From: Lacinutrix mariniflava
GTDB taxonomy: Bacteria; Bacteroidota; Bacteroidia; Flavobacteriales; Flavobacteriaceae
Direction of reading: 5' to 3'
Assembly (NCBI RefSeq): GCF_001418015.1
Contig: NZ_LIQG01000032.1
Location: 124,001-188,000, forward strand
Length of the DNA stretch: 64,000 nucleotides
Part shown: positions 51,680 through 62,705 of the stretch, piece by piece
How positions within the stretch are numbered: the first letter of the stretch is position 1
Layout: each line of letters begins with the position of its first letter
Notes under the pieces: model-generated
What the model saw: only the letters and a program-made list of their open reading frames with translations
Database searches by the model: none
Told to the model about the DNA's origin: nothing
Made by a program: the position numbers and the translations under genes

Positions 51680-53290
51680 CTAATTAATTATAAGTTTTAA
51701 TGTTTTTAAGAAACCATCGGCTTCTACCTTAAGTAAATACACACCTTTTGAAAAATGACTAACATTCACTTTTCGGTTGGCTTGAGACACTTGGCTTTCT
51801 AGTACTTTTTTCCCAAGAATATTATATAAAGTAATATTACCTACTTCATATGTTGATGGTAAATGCACATTTAATTCATTATTTACCGGATTAGGAAATA
51901 CAATTAAATTAGTGTCTATAGCTGTAAAATTTTCTACAGACAAGCCTTGGTTTAATGCTAGAGACAAATCTGGAATACCATAACCTAATAAATAATCTGG
52001 ATTATTAAACTGAGAGGCAGATTCCCTAACCAATTGCATTATTTCTGCATTATTTAGATTAGGTAATGCTTGCCATAAACAAACTATACCTCCAGCCATA
52101 ATTGGTGAACTAAAAGAAGTACCATTAGCTGTAGAAATATTATTATTTTGTGAAATAACATAACTTGCTTGTCCTTGTGCTGCTACATCTGGTTTTTGAG
52201 TAAGCTGTATATTACTACCTTGCGAGCTAAAACTAGCATAATTACTATTTGCATTTACAGCCGCAATAGTAAAACTTCCTGGTGCATCTCCTGGCGCTGC
52301 AATACCACTAGCTCCTGAATTTCCTGCCGATGTTACCATAAGCATTCCTTTTTCGAAAGCAATATTTGCACCTTTAGAAATATAAGTTGTTAATCCATCT
52401 AAATCGGCATCACTATGAGAATAGTTAGCATTGTCATAACTCTTATAACCTAATGATGTATTAACAACATCCACACCTAAACTATCCGCACGTTCAACCG
52501 CTTCAACCCAATAGCTTTCTTCTACTGGATTTTCGTTTGGTGCATCTTCAGTAATAAATAAATAATATTCTGCGTCTGGTGCTGTACCTACAAAGTTGTC
52601 TTGTACAAACCCAGCCATATCACTTAAAACTAAAGTCCCATGATTACTGGTTGTGTTTGTATAAACATCAACATCTCTAGCAACAAAATCGTAAGTTCCT
52701 AGAATATTTCCAGCATCTCTAACATGCGAAAAACCTGCTATATTATCTACTCCCGGAAAACCGGCATCAATAACTGCAACTGTCATACCAGCGCCTGTGT
52801 AATTGGCAATATGTAAATCGTCACCATTAAACATCTGTATTTGGTTTAAGGCATTCCCATAATTATAAGTTGTTCTAGCACTTTCGAATTTAAAATCGGA
52901 TTTAGGTTTACTTATTACTGTTTTAGAGTTTAAATTATTATCTGCATATATAATTTCATTTACAAAAGATAAGTTAATTAAAGCCGAAATATCTACTTGC
53001 AAACCACGAACATGTATAGCATTAAACCATTTAGATTTAGCTAAAACCGTTATTCCTGTTTGTGCTTTTAGTTGTATTATATAGTTTTCGTTTACAGGTA
53101 CATCTCTCTCATCTATAGAAACACTATGCATGCTTTTTCTATCGATTGCTTTTTGAGTGAGTATTGTAATAGGATTCGCTATTGAGGCCTGTACATTCTC
53201 TTTATCTACTAAATAAACCCACGCATCTTCTTGAGCGATAGCATTAAAATGAAAGCATAAAATGACGAGTAATCCTATTTTTTTAATCAT
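51680..53290 (-). CDS. Secreted S8 (subtilisin-like) protease with T9SS sorting domain
   Basis: A protein of 536 residues. Signal peptide MIKKIGLLVILCFHFNAIAQ, an inhibitor-like prodomain (about 21-140), and the catalytic triad in MTVAVIDAGFPG (Asp, about 175), TSNHGTLVLSD (His, about 214) and NGTSFSSPIMAGG (Ser, about 391). The C-terminal VFPNPVNNELNVHLP ... KGVYLLKVEADGFLKTLKLI is a T9SS sorting domain. It should be a secreted endopeptidase. It begins 21 bp after mnmA, an odd pairing seen as simple gene packing. Confidence 0.92.
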   Translation of the reverse strand: MIKKIGLLVILCFHFNAIAQEDAWVYLVDKENVQASIANPITILTQKAIDRKSMHSVSIDERDVPVNENYIIQLKAQTGITVLAKSKWFNAIHVRGLQVDISALINLSFVNEIIYADNNLNSKTVISKPKSDFKFESARTTYNYGNALNQIQMFNGDDLHIANYTGAGMTVAVIDAGFPGVDNIAGFSHVRDAGNILGTYDFVARDVDVYTNTTSNHGTLVLSDMAGFVQDNFVGTAPDAEYYLFITEDAPNENPVEESYWVEAVERADSLGVDVVNTSLGYKSYDNANYSHSDADLDGLTTYISKGANIAFEKGMLMVTSAGNSGASGIAAPGDAPGSFTIAAVNANSNYASFSSQGSNIQLTQKPDVAAQGQASYVISQNNNISTANGTSFSSPIMAGGIVCLWQALPNLNNAEIMQLVRESASQFNNPDYLLGYGIPDLSLALNQGLSVENFTAIDTNLIVFPNPVNNELNVHLPSTYEVGNITLYNILGKKVLESQVSQANRKVNVSHFSKGVYLLKVEADGFLKTLKLIIN

Positions 53291-53311
53291 ATAAACTGTT
53301 TTTATTCCAAG

Positions 53312-54502
53312 TTACGAAATTACACCAGAACCAACCAATTCGTCTTCTAAATACCAAGCTACAAATTGACCTTCGGTAATTGCGGATTGTAAGTTTTCGA
53401 ACTCTACATATAATCCAGATTCTACTTTATGTAACGTTGCGTTATCTAAAGGTTGTCTGTATCTAATTCTAGCTAAAACGCTTAAAGTTTCACCTGTTTT
53501 TAAAGCTAAATCTGGTCTTATCCAATGCAATTCTTCATTAGAAACAAACAATGCTTTTTTATACAATCCTGGATGTGCTTTACCTTGACCTGTGTAAATT
53601 ACATTCTCTTTTACATCGGTATCAATTACAAATAAAGGTTCTACTTTACCTCCTACAGATAAGCCTTTTCGCTGACCTTTTGTAAAGTAATGAGCACCTT
53701 GATGCTTACCAACTACTTCACCATCTTCTACTTTATAATTTGCCTTTCTAGACAAATACTCTAATTCTTCTGTTTTTGTATTGAAAGACTTTGGTCCTGC
53801 TTTATAATGCTCGTTATCCTTAGGTATTTCAACTATAACACCTTCTTTAGGTTTAAGCTGTTGCTGAAGGAAATCTGGCAAACGTACTTTACCAATAAAA
53901 CATAAACCTTGGGAATCTTTCTTATCTGCCGTAATTAAATCTGCTTTTGCAGCAATTTCACGTACTTCAGGTTTTTGAAGCTCCCCAATAGGAAATAATG
54001 CTTTTGCTAATTGTTCTTGAGAGAGTTGACATAAAAAATAAGACTGATCCTTATTATTATCTTTTCCTGCTAATAACTGAAACGTTTCTTCTCCGTCTTT
54101 CTCTACAATTCCTTTTCTGCAATAATGACCTGTTGCTACATAATCTGCACCAAGATCTAATGCAATTTTCATGAAGACATCAAATTTTATTTCTCTGTTA
54201 CAAAGGACATCCGGATTTGGTGTTCTTCCTTTTTCGTATTCATTAAACATATAGTCTACAATACGTTCTTTGTATTGCTCGCTTAAATCTACCGTTTGAA
54301 ACGGAATGCCTAATTTTTCAGCAACCAACATGGCATCGTTACTATCGTCTAACCATGGACATTCGTCTGAAATGGTTACGGTATCGTCATGCCAGTTTTT
54401 CATAAAAAGACCAATAACTTCGTAGCCTTGCTCTTTTAACAAATAAGCTGCAACGCTAGAATCTACGCCTCCTGAAAGTCCTACTATTACTCTTTTTTTC
54501 AT
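53312..54502 (-). CDS. mnmA: tRNA 2-thiouridine(34) synthase MnmA
   Basis: A protein of 396 residues with the PP-loop [16 protein letters not shown] (residues 5-20), [14 protein letters not shown] (catalytic Cys), QGLCFIGKV (second catalytic Cys) and [15 protein letters not shown]. It thiolates U34 of Lys, Glu and Gln tRNAs using a persulfide donor. Its leader contains the 45-bp dispersed repeat copy 2 directly before the ATG. Confidence 0.97.
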   Translation of the reverse strand: MKKRVIVGLSGGVDSSVAAYLLKEQGYEVIGLFMKNWHDDTVTISDECPWLDDSNDAMLVAEKLGIPFQTVDLSEQYKERIVDYMFNEYEKGRTPNPDVLCNREIKFDVFMKIALDLGADYVATGHYCRKGIVEKDGEETFQLLAGKDNNKDQSYFLCQLSQEQLAKALFPIGELQKPEVREIAAKADLITADKKDSQGLCFIGKVRLPDFLQQQLKPKEGVIVEIPKDNEHYKAGPKSFNTKTEELEYLSRKANYKVEDGEVVGKHQGAHYFTKGQRKGLSVGGKVEPLFVIDTDVKENVIYTGQGKAHPGLYKKALFVSNEELHWIRPDLALKTGETLSVLARIRYRQPLDNATLHKVESGLYVEFENLQSAITEGQFVAWYLEDELVGSGVIS

Positions 54503-54508
54503 CTTTGG

Positions 54509-54553
54509 TTTCGCCTTTCGACTGCGCTCAAGGTAAACTTCAGCGGTAATCTT
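54509..54553 (-). repeat. 45-bp dispersed repeat, copy 2 (5' leader of mnmA)
   Basis: Same as copy 1 at 6172-6216 with 3 of 45 positions changed; ends 6 bp before the mnmA ATG and is oriented like copy 1 with respect to the gene. Confidence 0.8.
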
Positions 54554-54791
54554 AATGTATTACAATATCATTTTTTTAGATGATAAAGATAAATGTTTTT
54601 AATATTATTTCCTTGAGGTTCTCTGAGGTTAACAGAGCATCACAGAGGATTTTTTTGTAGCTGAAATATTTAAAATGCAAATTGTGTTTTAGACACGGAA
54701 TACACAAATTTTCACGGATTAGTATCGTTCTAAATACTCAAACTGTATACTAATCAACTTCTATTTCTTTCTCCCTTTTGCCTTCTAAATA

Positions 54792-55496
54792 TTAGTTTTT
54801 ATTCTTATAAGGATTCTTACTTCGTCTAGTAAAATCTTGTTCTTTTATAAGTTTTCCAGCAGTATAGAATTTCCAAATACCATGACGTCTATCCTTTTGA
54901 TAAACACCTTCTTGTTCAATCCTACCTTTTGTATCATAGATTTTAGCTTGCCCATGCAGTTCACCATTTTGGTAATGAAAAACTTTAATAAGAATTCCAG
55001 ATTCTGAAAACCATCTCGATTCTCCGTCTACAATTCCTGAACTATAATTTTCTTGTTGTGCTAATTGTCCACTTAAGTAAAAAGTTTTCTTTAAACCTTC
55101 TAGCTTACCTTTATTGTCGTAAAATTCTTCAGTCATTACAACTTTAGATTTATTATGATAATATAACCACTTACCAATATAGGTTTTACCTCTCATTTTA
55201 CCTTCGCTAATTAAATTTTTAGTTGAAGAAAAAAACTTCACCTCTGCTAAATCACTAGTTTCACTAAAGGTTCTTGTCGCTGTAAGTACAGACTGGCCAT
55301 CTATGTTTTTGTAAAACTTAAAGGTTCCTATTTCGCTTCCGTGGTTAAATGCTCCTTCGTAGCGTAATACTTTAGTGCCTTCAAAGTTTTTACTCCATTT
55401 ACCATGACGGTTTCCATCGGCATCGTTTTGATTAATATCCTGCGCAAAAGTTATACTTGATACTAAGGCTAAAACTATAATTAATAATTTGTTCAT
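54792..55496 (-). CDS. Secreted YwqK/MORN-like repeat protein
   Basis: A protein of 234 residues with signal peptide MNKLLIIVLALVSSITFAQ. The rest is built of short beta-hairpin repeats such as DGNRHGKWSKNFEGTKVLRYEGAF, SGQLAQQENYSSGIVDGESRWF and NGELHGQAKIYDTKGRIEQEG, the YwqK-type pattern (related to MORN repeats). The database name 'antitoxin' for this group comes from YwqK of Bacillus and does not imply a toxin here. Periplasmic or outer-membrane role unknown. Confidence 0.8.
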   Translation of the reverse strand: MNKLLIIVLALVSSITFAQDINQNDADGNRHGKWSKNFEGTKVLRYEGAFNHGSEIGTFKFYKNIDGQSVLTATRTFSETSDLAEVKFFSSTKNLISEGKMRGKTYIGKWLYYHNKSKVVMTEEFYDNKGKLEGLKKTFYLSGQLAQQENYSSGIVDGESRWFSESGILIKVFHYQNGELHGQAKIYDTKGRIEQEGVYQKDRRHGIWKFYTAGKLIKEQDFTRRSKNPYKNKN

Positions 55497-55515
55497 ATTT
55501 TGAATTTTGTTTTGG

Positions 55516-55535
55516 ATTCCTACCTGCGTAGGAAT
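55516..55535. repeat. Short dispersed palindrome ATTCCTACCTGCGTAGGAAT
   Basis: Perfect 8-bp arms ATTCCTAC/GTAGGAAT around CTGC, 20 bp upstream of the YwqK-like gene; related to the copy at 43424. Confidence 0.65.
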
Positions 55536-55620
55536 GACAAATAAGAGTTTAATAAACGATTTTTACACTACGAAATTGTACTAATACTATTACTGACGTT
55601 TTATAGAAATAGTACAAACA

Positions 55621-55656
55621 AAAAAGCTGCCAAACTCAATATTGAGTGGCAGCTTT
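55621..55656. terminator. Terminator after yidC
   Basis: Arms AAAAGCTGCCA and TGGCAGCTTTT with an inner CTCAAT/ATTGAG pairing; A- and T-tracts on both sides make it work in either direction. Confidence 0.9.
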
Positions 55657-55674
55657 TCTGAAAATTAAAATATT

Positions 55675-57570
55675 TTATTTTTTATTTTTCTTTTGTTGCT
55701 CTGCCTGCTCCATCATATCTTTCATTTTCTTCTGAAATTTACTTTCCTTCTTAGGCTTCGCTTTCTGTACTTGTATTTTAGCATGAATTTTATCTTCATC
55801 TAAAATATAATTTTTGATGACTAATAAAATACCAATACTAATTAAGTTAGAAATAAAGTAATATAAACTCAATCCAGAGGCATATTTATTAAAGAACACC
55901 ATCATCATAATTGGTGCAAAATAAATCATGTATTTCATCATTTTAGCCATATCTGGCATACCTTCTTGTTGTGGTGCAGACATTTGTTGTTGCCCAGTAG
56001 TCATTTTCATATAAAAGAAAATTGCAATTGCCGCTAATATTGGGAACAAACTAATATGATCTCCATAGATAGGAATATCTATTGGTAATTTTGCTATAAT
56101 ATCGTAAGACGATAAATCGTCTGCCCAAAGAAACTTTTTCTGTCTTAAAGCGAAAGCTGTTGGAAAAAACATAAATAAAGCATAGAATACTGGCATTTGA
56201 ATTAATGCTGGTAAACAACCTGCTAACGGGCTCGCGCCTGCTTTATTCTGCAAGGCCATAGTTTCCTGCTGCGCTTTCATTTTATTGTCTTTATACTTCT
56301 CTTTAATAGCTTCCAATTCTGGTTTCAGAATTTTCATTTTCATTTGAGATAAATACTGCTTGTATTGTACAAAAGACATGGCCAATTTAATAAGCACTGT
56401 CATTACTATAATTGCGATACCAAATGGTAAATACGAGCTTAAGAAACCAAATAACGGTATAAATAAAAATTCATTTATCCAACCAAAAAGTCCCCAACCA
56501 AGTGGAATACTTTCTTCTAAGTTTTTATCGTAGCTACTTAAAATACCACTTTCTGTAGGACCATAAAATAATCCGTAGTTTTCATTTAACTCATTTCCGC
56601 TTAACGCTAAAACCGTTTTAGCTCCATATGTTTTAGTGAATAAAGTGTCTATTTTTTCGTCTTCTACTAAATCTTTAGATGTTAGTACTACCGATTTTAA
56701 AGGTTTATCATTAGCTACTAATATAGAACTAAAGAAATGTTGTCTAAAAGAGAACCAATCTACATCTTCAACCATTTCGTCATCCTCACCAGCTTGAGAG
56801 AGCTTATCTATATTACCACCATCGTGTTGGTATGTTAGACGCGTATAACGGTTTTCGTAACTAATACTTTGATCGTGACGTTTACTGGTTTGAGACCAGT
56901 CTAATTTTATTTCTTGAGAACCATTGATAACATCACTTAAACCTTGAGATTTAATAGTAAAATCTATCATGTAATCGTTGGGCTTGATAACATATAAGTA
57001 TTCTAAGAACTTAGTTTCTGAAACTTTAAGCTTCATAGAAACTAGAGTGTTTTCTCCGTTTTTAGTTACTTTAGATTGAAATGGTAGCGTTTTAGTATTA
57101 AAAACACGATTATCTGATGTTCCTAAATTAATATTAAAACTCGCATTATTATCTTTTACCAAATAAATTGGAATAGAATCGAAATCTACAAATTGACTAA
57201 GTTTTACTTCAGATAAATGACCACCAATTTTAGAGAATGTTAATTCTAACACACCATTATCTACTACTGCATCTTTAGAAGAAGCATTTGCTGAATATGC
57301 AAATGGGCCCAATTTATTATTAAGTGCTATTTGTTGTAAAGAATCTCCAGGCACAATATTAGAGTAATCTTCTGGTGTTGTTACTTTAGTATCTTCTTGA
57401 GCAACACTAGTGTCTTTAGCTTTATTGTCTGCTGCTATTTGCTCTTGTTTAGCTTTATCTGCGGCAACCTCTTCTGGAGAAGGTTGGTTTTGCCACATCA
57501 TGAATAATAAAATCCCAAATATAAGTACGAAACCTATTATCGATTTTACGTCTAATTTCTTTTCTTCCAT
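55675..57570 (-). CDS. yidC: Membrane protein insertase YidC
   Basis: A protein of 631 residues. N-terminal membrane anchor (IIGFVLIFGILLFMMW), a large periplasmic beta-supersandwich domain (about 60-360), then the 60KD_IMP core with GWGLFGWINEFLFIPLFGFL, ASPLAGCLPALIQMPVFYALF and the last helices (SLYYFISNLISIGILL), and a basic tail. It inserts inner-membrane proteins alone or with SecYEG. It lies 151 bp downstream of pyrG, a conserved flavobacterial arrangement. Confidence 0.97.
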   Translation of the reverse strand: MEEKKLDVKSIIGFVLIFGILLFMMWQNQPSPEEVAADKAKQEQIAADNKAKDTSVAQEDTKVTTPEDYSNIVPGDSLQQIALNNKLGPFAYSANASSKDAVVDNGVLELTFSKIGGHLSEVKLSQFVDFDSIPIYLVKDNNASFNINLGTSDNRVFNTKTLPFQSKVTKNGENTLVSMKLKVSETKFLEYLYVIKPNDYMIDFTIKSQGLSDVINGSQEIKLDWSQTSKRHDQSISYENRYTRLTYQHDGGNIDKLSQAGEDDEMVEDVDWFSFRQHFFSSILVANDKPLKSVVLTSKDLVEDEKIDTLFTKTYGAKTVLALSGNELNENYGLFYGPTESGILSSYDKNLEESIPLGWGLFGWINEFLFIPLFGFLSSYLPFGIAIIVMTVLIKLAMSFVQYKQYLSQMKMKILKPELEAIKEKYKDNKMKAQQETMALQNKAGASPLAGCLPALIQMPVFYALFMFFPTAFALRQKKFLWADDLSSYDIIAKLPIDIPIYGDHISLFPILAAIAIFFYMKMTTGQQQMSAPQQEGMPDMAKMMKYMIYFAPIMMMVFFNKYASGLSLYYFISNLISIGILLVIKNYILDEDKIHAKIQVQKAKPKKESKFQKKMKDMMEQAEQQKKNKK

Positions 57571-57622
57571 ATTATTTATGCTATCTCGAAGTTTCGAGAG
57601 GTAATCTAGTTAGTATTCTCAT

Positions 57623-57659
57623 ATAAAAACCTGAATGTTAAAAAACAAACAGGTTTTAT
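57623..57659. terminator. Hairpin between pyrG and yidC
   Basis: Arms AAAACCTG and CAGGTTTT with a 15-base A-rich loop; may attenuate read-through from pyrG to yidC. Confidence 0.5.
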
Positions 57660-57721
57660 GTTTTAGAAAAATTACTCTTCAAAAAGTAATCCGTTATCTT
57701 TTTTTATGCCAAACTGACATC

Positions 57722-59347
<1,626 letters not shown>

Positions 59348-59358
59348 TTAAACGCGAG

Positions 59359-59366
59359 CAAATTTA
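59359..59366 (-). promoter_or_regulatory. -7 element of pyrG
   Basis: TAAATTTG on the minus strand matches TAnnTTTG; about 20 nt before the ATG at 59338. The gap 59339-59677 shows nothing else I can name. Confidence 0.5.
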
Positions 59367-59677
59367 CGATATTTTATGGAAGTTATAAGCGTTTGAAGTT
59401 TTATTTTTTTTAGATTGATTTAAACAAAAAAAACAAAATGCCTCCATTTATTTTTTTGCATATTAAACAGCGCTTAACGCGCTTACAAAATACTTAATAA
59501 AACATAAAGCAAACCATGTAAGATATCACTAAAAAGAAACATTAAGCGTAAGTAGAAAAGCGACTGAATTTACACACGTGCTTTTACCAAAGATGACACT
59601 ACTCTATAGCGATAAAAATATACTTGCTTTTAGATTAATTTAAGGCTTGTGTTTAATGACTTAGGGATTTTAGACAC

Positions 59678-59748
59678 TTGACTTTGTCGTTTTTTTAGGC
59701 TAACTTCGTTTAACGTATGATATAAAACATTGAAACGATTTTATATCA
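59678..59748 (+). promoter_or_regulatory. Upstream module 9 (isolated unit)
   Basis: TTG (59678-59680), 20-bp spacer of different sequence, TAACTTCG (59701-59708), CGTTTAAC, hairpin arms TGATATAAAA (59718-59727) and TTTTATATCA (59739-59748), loop CATTGAAACGA. Same compensated stem as module 1, 33 kb away. Confidence 0.8.
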
Positions 59749-59780
59749 ATGAGACATTGGCAACAAGCTGAAGAAACAGA

Positions 59781-60581
59781 ATGAATAAACTAAAAACAGG
59801 AGAGTTTTACGGAACACATTTCCAAAAATCAGCTTTTGAAAATCTAATAATTACAGATACAGAATATACACATAGTAAAGTTGATTGGCATTATCACGAA
59901 AATCCATATTTCACTTATCTACTTCAAGGAAAACTATTTGAATCTAACAAAAATGAATCTTACTATTTAGAACCTGGAAATCTATTATTTCATAATTGGC
60001 AAGATGCACATTACAATATCAAACCACCTGAATTTACAAGAGGTTTTCACATTGAATTAAATGATAAATGGTTTTCAACTTTTGATATTCAAATAACAGA
60101 TTTTGAAGGAAGTATCAATTTAAAGAATCCAATAATAAAAAACTTGATGAACCATATATTTGTCGAAACTAAAATTAACGACCAATATTCAAATTTAAGC
60201 ATTGAGAGCAACTTGATTGATATATTTAACACGATAAACGAATCAAAAAGAGAAAATTCAAAAAAACCAATTTGGGTAAAGCACTTAAAAGAGTTATTGT
60301 TTGAGGAAAAAACAGACTATTCTTTAAAAAGCTTGAGTTCAAAATTAGAAATCCATCCCATTCATTTATCTAGAGAGTTTAACCGGTATTTTGGAACAAG
60401 CCTTGGCAACTATATTCGATTGATGAAACTGAATAAAGCGTTTTACTTACTTACATCAAACAAATTTTCAATGACGGAAATTTGTTATCAGTGTGGCTTC
60501 TACGACCAAAGTCATTTCATTTCAAACTTCAAACGAATATATCACACAACACCAACTAAATTATTGAGAAAAATTGTCTAA
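59781..60581 (+). CDS. AraC-family transcription regulator (unit 9)
   Basis: A protein of 266 residues. N-terminal cupin-like sensor (VDWHYHENPYFTYLLQGKLFE ... YYLEPGNLLFHNW) and a C-terminal double HTH (SLKSLSSKLEIHPIHLSREFNRYFGTSLGNYIR; FSMTEICYQCGFYDQSHFISNFKRIYHTTPTKL). It starts 32 bp after the module-9 hairpin and lies 70 bp before a serine hydrolase gene, its likely target. Confidence 0.9.
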   Translation: MNKLKTGEFYGTHFQKSAFENLIITDTEYTHSKVDWHYHENPYFTYLLQGKLFESNKNESYYLEPGNLLFHNWQDAHYNIKPPEFTRGFHIELNDKWFSTFDIQITDFEGSINLKNPIIKNLMNHIFVETKINDQYSNLSIESNLIDIFNTINESKRENSKKPIWVKHLKELLFEEKTDYSLKSLSSKLEIHPIHLSREFNRYFGTSLGNYIRLMKLNKAFYLLTSNKFSMTEICYQCGFYDQSHFISNFKRIYHTTPTKLLRKIV

Positions 60582-60651
60582 TGTTAATATAATACAATTT
60601 CAAAATGGTTAGAGATCTTATTTTTACAGCTTATTTAAAATCAATCAAAAA

Positions 60652-62322
60652 ATGAGAATTAAAAACCTGTTGATGTTACTTATTGTTCTTTTGTCATTTT
60701 CGACCTATGCCCAAGATATGAAAGATTACACAAGCAATTGGGAAGGCAAAATTGAAAGTTCAAGAACATTCAATATAAAAGTTGAAATAGAAAATCTAGG
60801 ACTTGAAAAAGCTAGATTCAAAATTTCGAATAATAAAAGTATTATTGACTATCCATTTGATTCAAAAAGCACTTCAATATTAAAAATACCATTTGCAGAA
60901 AATCATTCTTTTGAAGGTGTACTTTCTGAAAATGAAAAAGAGATTAACGGCTTTATTAAATCGGGTTTATTACTCTATCATTTGAAATTGACACTATCAA
61001 ACCGCAATTCGTTTGTAGGTGTTTGGAATATATTAATGGTAGATAAATTAAAGTCTGAAAAATTCTACTTAAGTCTAGAAAATGGATCAGGAAACAACTA
61101 TGAGGCTTATCCTTTTTTTGGCGATAATACATTTACAGGAACTTGGTGTACTAATTTTCAAAAAGAAAATGATAGTTTATTTTTTGAAGATTTTAAAACA
61201 GGATTAAAGTTTAAAGGAAAATTACTTCCTCAAAAAATTAATTTAGGAATTTATATAGGCGATGGTTTAGTTTCTCAAATTGATTTAAAAAAATCTAACA
61301 CAGATTGGGAGATAGGCTTATTTGATACCATTAAAATTGATAAAATTACTGGTAACCTTCAATTTGAAGAAATGGAAAAGCTTATCGCAAAAGACAGCTT
61401 TCCAAATACACATTCAGTTTTAATTTCAAGAAAAGGCGAACTTATATACGAAAACTATTTTGATGGTTATAACTCAAATATTCCTCATCAGATGAAATCT
61501 GCTTCAAAAAGCATATCATCTGCAATTGTGGGAATTGCAAAAGATAAGTCATTATTTATAAATGTTGAGCAATCAATTTTTGATTTTTTACCTAAAAAAT
61601 ATCAAACTTATAAAGACAGTTTAAAGTCGAAAATAAATCTAGAAAGCCTTTTAACAATGAGTTCTGGAATAGATGCTGTTGACTATGGTATTAACGCAAA
61701 TGCAGAATCACCTGCTGTAGAAGATAATTTTCAAATGACAAAAGACTGGACAGAAACAATATTAAATTCTAAAATGATTAATCGTCCAAACACGAAAGCC
61801 AATTATGGTTCTGCAAATCCTTATCTTCTTGGTGTGGCTATTGACTCAATAGTTTCAGAATCTTTAGCATTATTTATTGACAAAAATTTATTTCAACCAC
61901 TTAAAATTTCAAATTATGTAATTCAATCAGATTTAAAAGGAAAGCCATACTTTGGCGGTGGAATGTATCTAACGCCAAAAGATATGCTGAAATTTGGGGA
62001 ATTATATCTTGGAAAAGGGAAATGGGAATCAAAACGAATTCTATCAAAAAAATGGATTAAAAATTCATTTAAAAATTATAGAAATTTAGAAAACGTGCAA
62101 GAAAAAAATGGCTATGGTTATTTATGGTGGCACAACACATACGAAACTAAAAGAAAACGCATAAAATCTATTGAAGCTAGAGGTAATGGAGGTCAGTATA
62201 TTTTTGTTCTTCCTTCTTTAAAAACGGTTGTTGTTATAACTGCTGGAAATTACAGAAATGGAAAAACACAACAACCTGAAATGGTTTTTGAAAAATATAT
62301 TTTACCTTACCTTGAAAATTAA
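60652..62322 (+). CDS. Secreted serine hydrolase, class C beta-lactamase fold (unit 9)
   Basis: A protein of 556 residues with signal peptide MRIKNLLMLLIVLLSFSTYAQ. An N-terminal beta-rich region (about 22-230) precedes the serine-hydrolase domain: HQMKSASKSISSAIVGIAK (SxxK), LESLLTMSSGID, NYGSANPYLLGVAID (YxN-like), and a late GNGGQYIFVLP segment in the place of the KTG box. It is related to AmpC-like peptidases and esterases; the exact substrate is unknown. Second passenger of the isolated unit. Confidence 0.85.
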   Translation: MRIKNLLMLLIVLLSFSTYAQDMKDYTSNWEGKIESSRTFNIKVEIENLGLEKARFKISNNKSIIDYPFDSKSTSILKIPFAENHSFEGVLSENEKEINGFIKSGLLLYHLKLTLSNRNSFVGVWNILMVDKLKSEKFYLSLENGSGNNYEAYPFFGDNTFTGTWCTNFQKENDSLFFEDFKTGLKFKGKLLPQKINLGIYIGDGLVSQIDLKKSNTDWEIGLFDTIKIDKITGNLQFEEMEKLIAKDSFPNTHSVLISRKGELIYENYFDGYNSNIPHQMKSASKSISSAIVGIAKDKSLFINVEQSIFDFLPKKYQTYKDSLKSKINLESLLTMSSGIDAVDYGINANAESPAVEDNFQMTKDWTETILNSKMINRPNTKANYGSANPYLLGVAIDSIVSESLALFIDKNLFQPLKISNYVIQSDLKGKPYFGGGMYLTPKDMLKFGELYLGKGKWESKRILSKKWIKNSFKNYRNLENVQEKNGYGYLWWHNTYETKRKRIKSIEARGNGGQYIFVLPSLKTVVVITAGNYRNGKTQQPEMVFEKYILPYLEN

Positions 62323-62324
62323 AT

Positions 62325-62458
62325 ATAGCTAGTAAGCTCCTTATCAAAGATTTGTGTTTATTTATGAAGTCCGCCAAATCGCAGATTTGACTAAGTTATA
62401 ATCCGAAACTTCGTGCATATTTATACGTTACATATACTAGCAAACATTAAACGAACCT
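62325..62458 (+). repeat. attC-like downstream module 9 (isolated unit)
   Basis: Arms GCTAGTAA near 62328 and TACTAGC near 62436, central hairpin CAAATC-GCA-GATTTG (about 62375-62389), and the same right end AACATTAAACGAACC. Body sequence unrelated to the array copies. Confidence 0.65.
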
Positions 62459-62468
62459 CATAAAAAAG

Positions 62469-62705
62469 CTAAATCTTATCGAAGTTCTTCTGTATATTCT
62501 TTATTAGTCCTTCTAGACCATTTAATTTTAGCATATACACAGTTTCTAGCATTTCGCCTAGTTTTCCTTTTGGAAAACCTTTGTTATGATACCAAACCAC
62601 ATAGTATTCTGGCAAGTCTATTAAAAACCTACCTTCGTATTTACCAAAAGGCATTTTAGTATGTGCTAATTTAATTAGAAAGGTTTTATCTGGTTGCAAT
62701 TCCAT
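62469..62705 (-). CDS. DUF3820 family protein
   Basis: A protein of 78 residues with the DUF3820 signature KMPFGKYEGRFLIDLPEYYVVWY and GFPKGKLGEMLE. Function unknown. Its ATG overlaps nothing, but the stop of the upstream DUF922 gene shares TAATG with it, so the two are translationally coupled. Confidence 0.9.
   Translation of the reverse strand: MELQPDKTFLIKLAHTKMPFGKYEGRFLIDLPEYYVVWYHNKGFPKGKLGEMLETVYMLKLNGLEGLIKNIQKNFDKI

Noticed and set aside
54560-54785. Gene fragment or RNA between mnmA and the YwqK-like gene
   Set aside because: Phrases such as 'cacggaatacacaaattttcacgg' look like degenerate intergenic repeats; no frame or hairpin stands out.
54792-55496. Toxin-antitoxin system based on the YwqK-type name
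   Set aside because: No toxin gene adjoins it, and the protein is a secreted repeat protein; the name is inherited.
59370-59660. Regulatory RNA upstream of pyrG
   Set aside because: The region is upstream of the predicted pyrG promoter; only short GCGC-containing repeats are seen.
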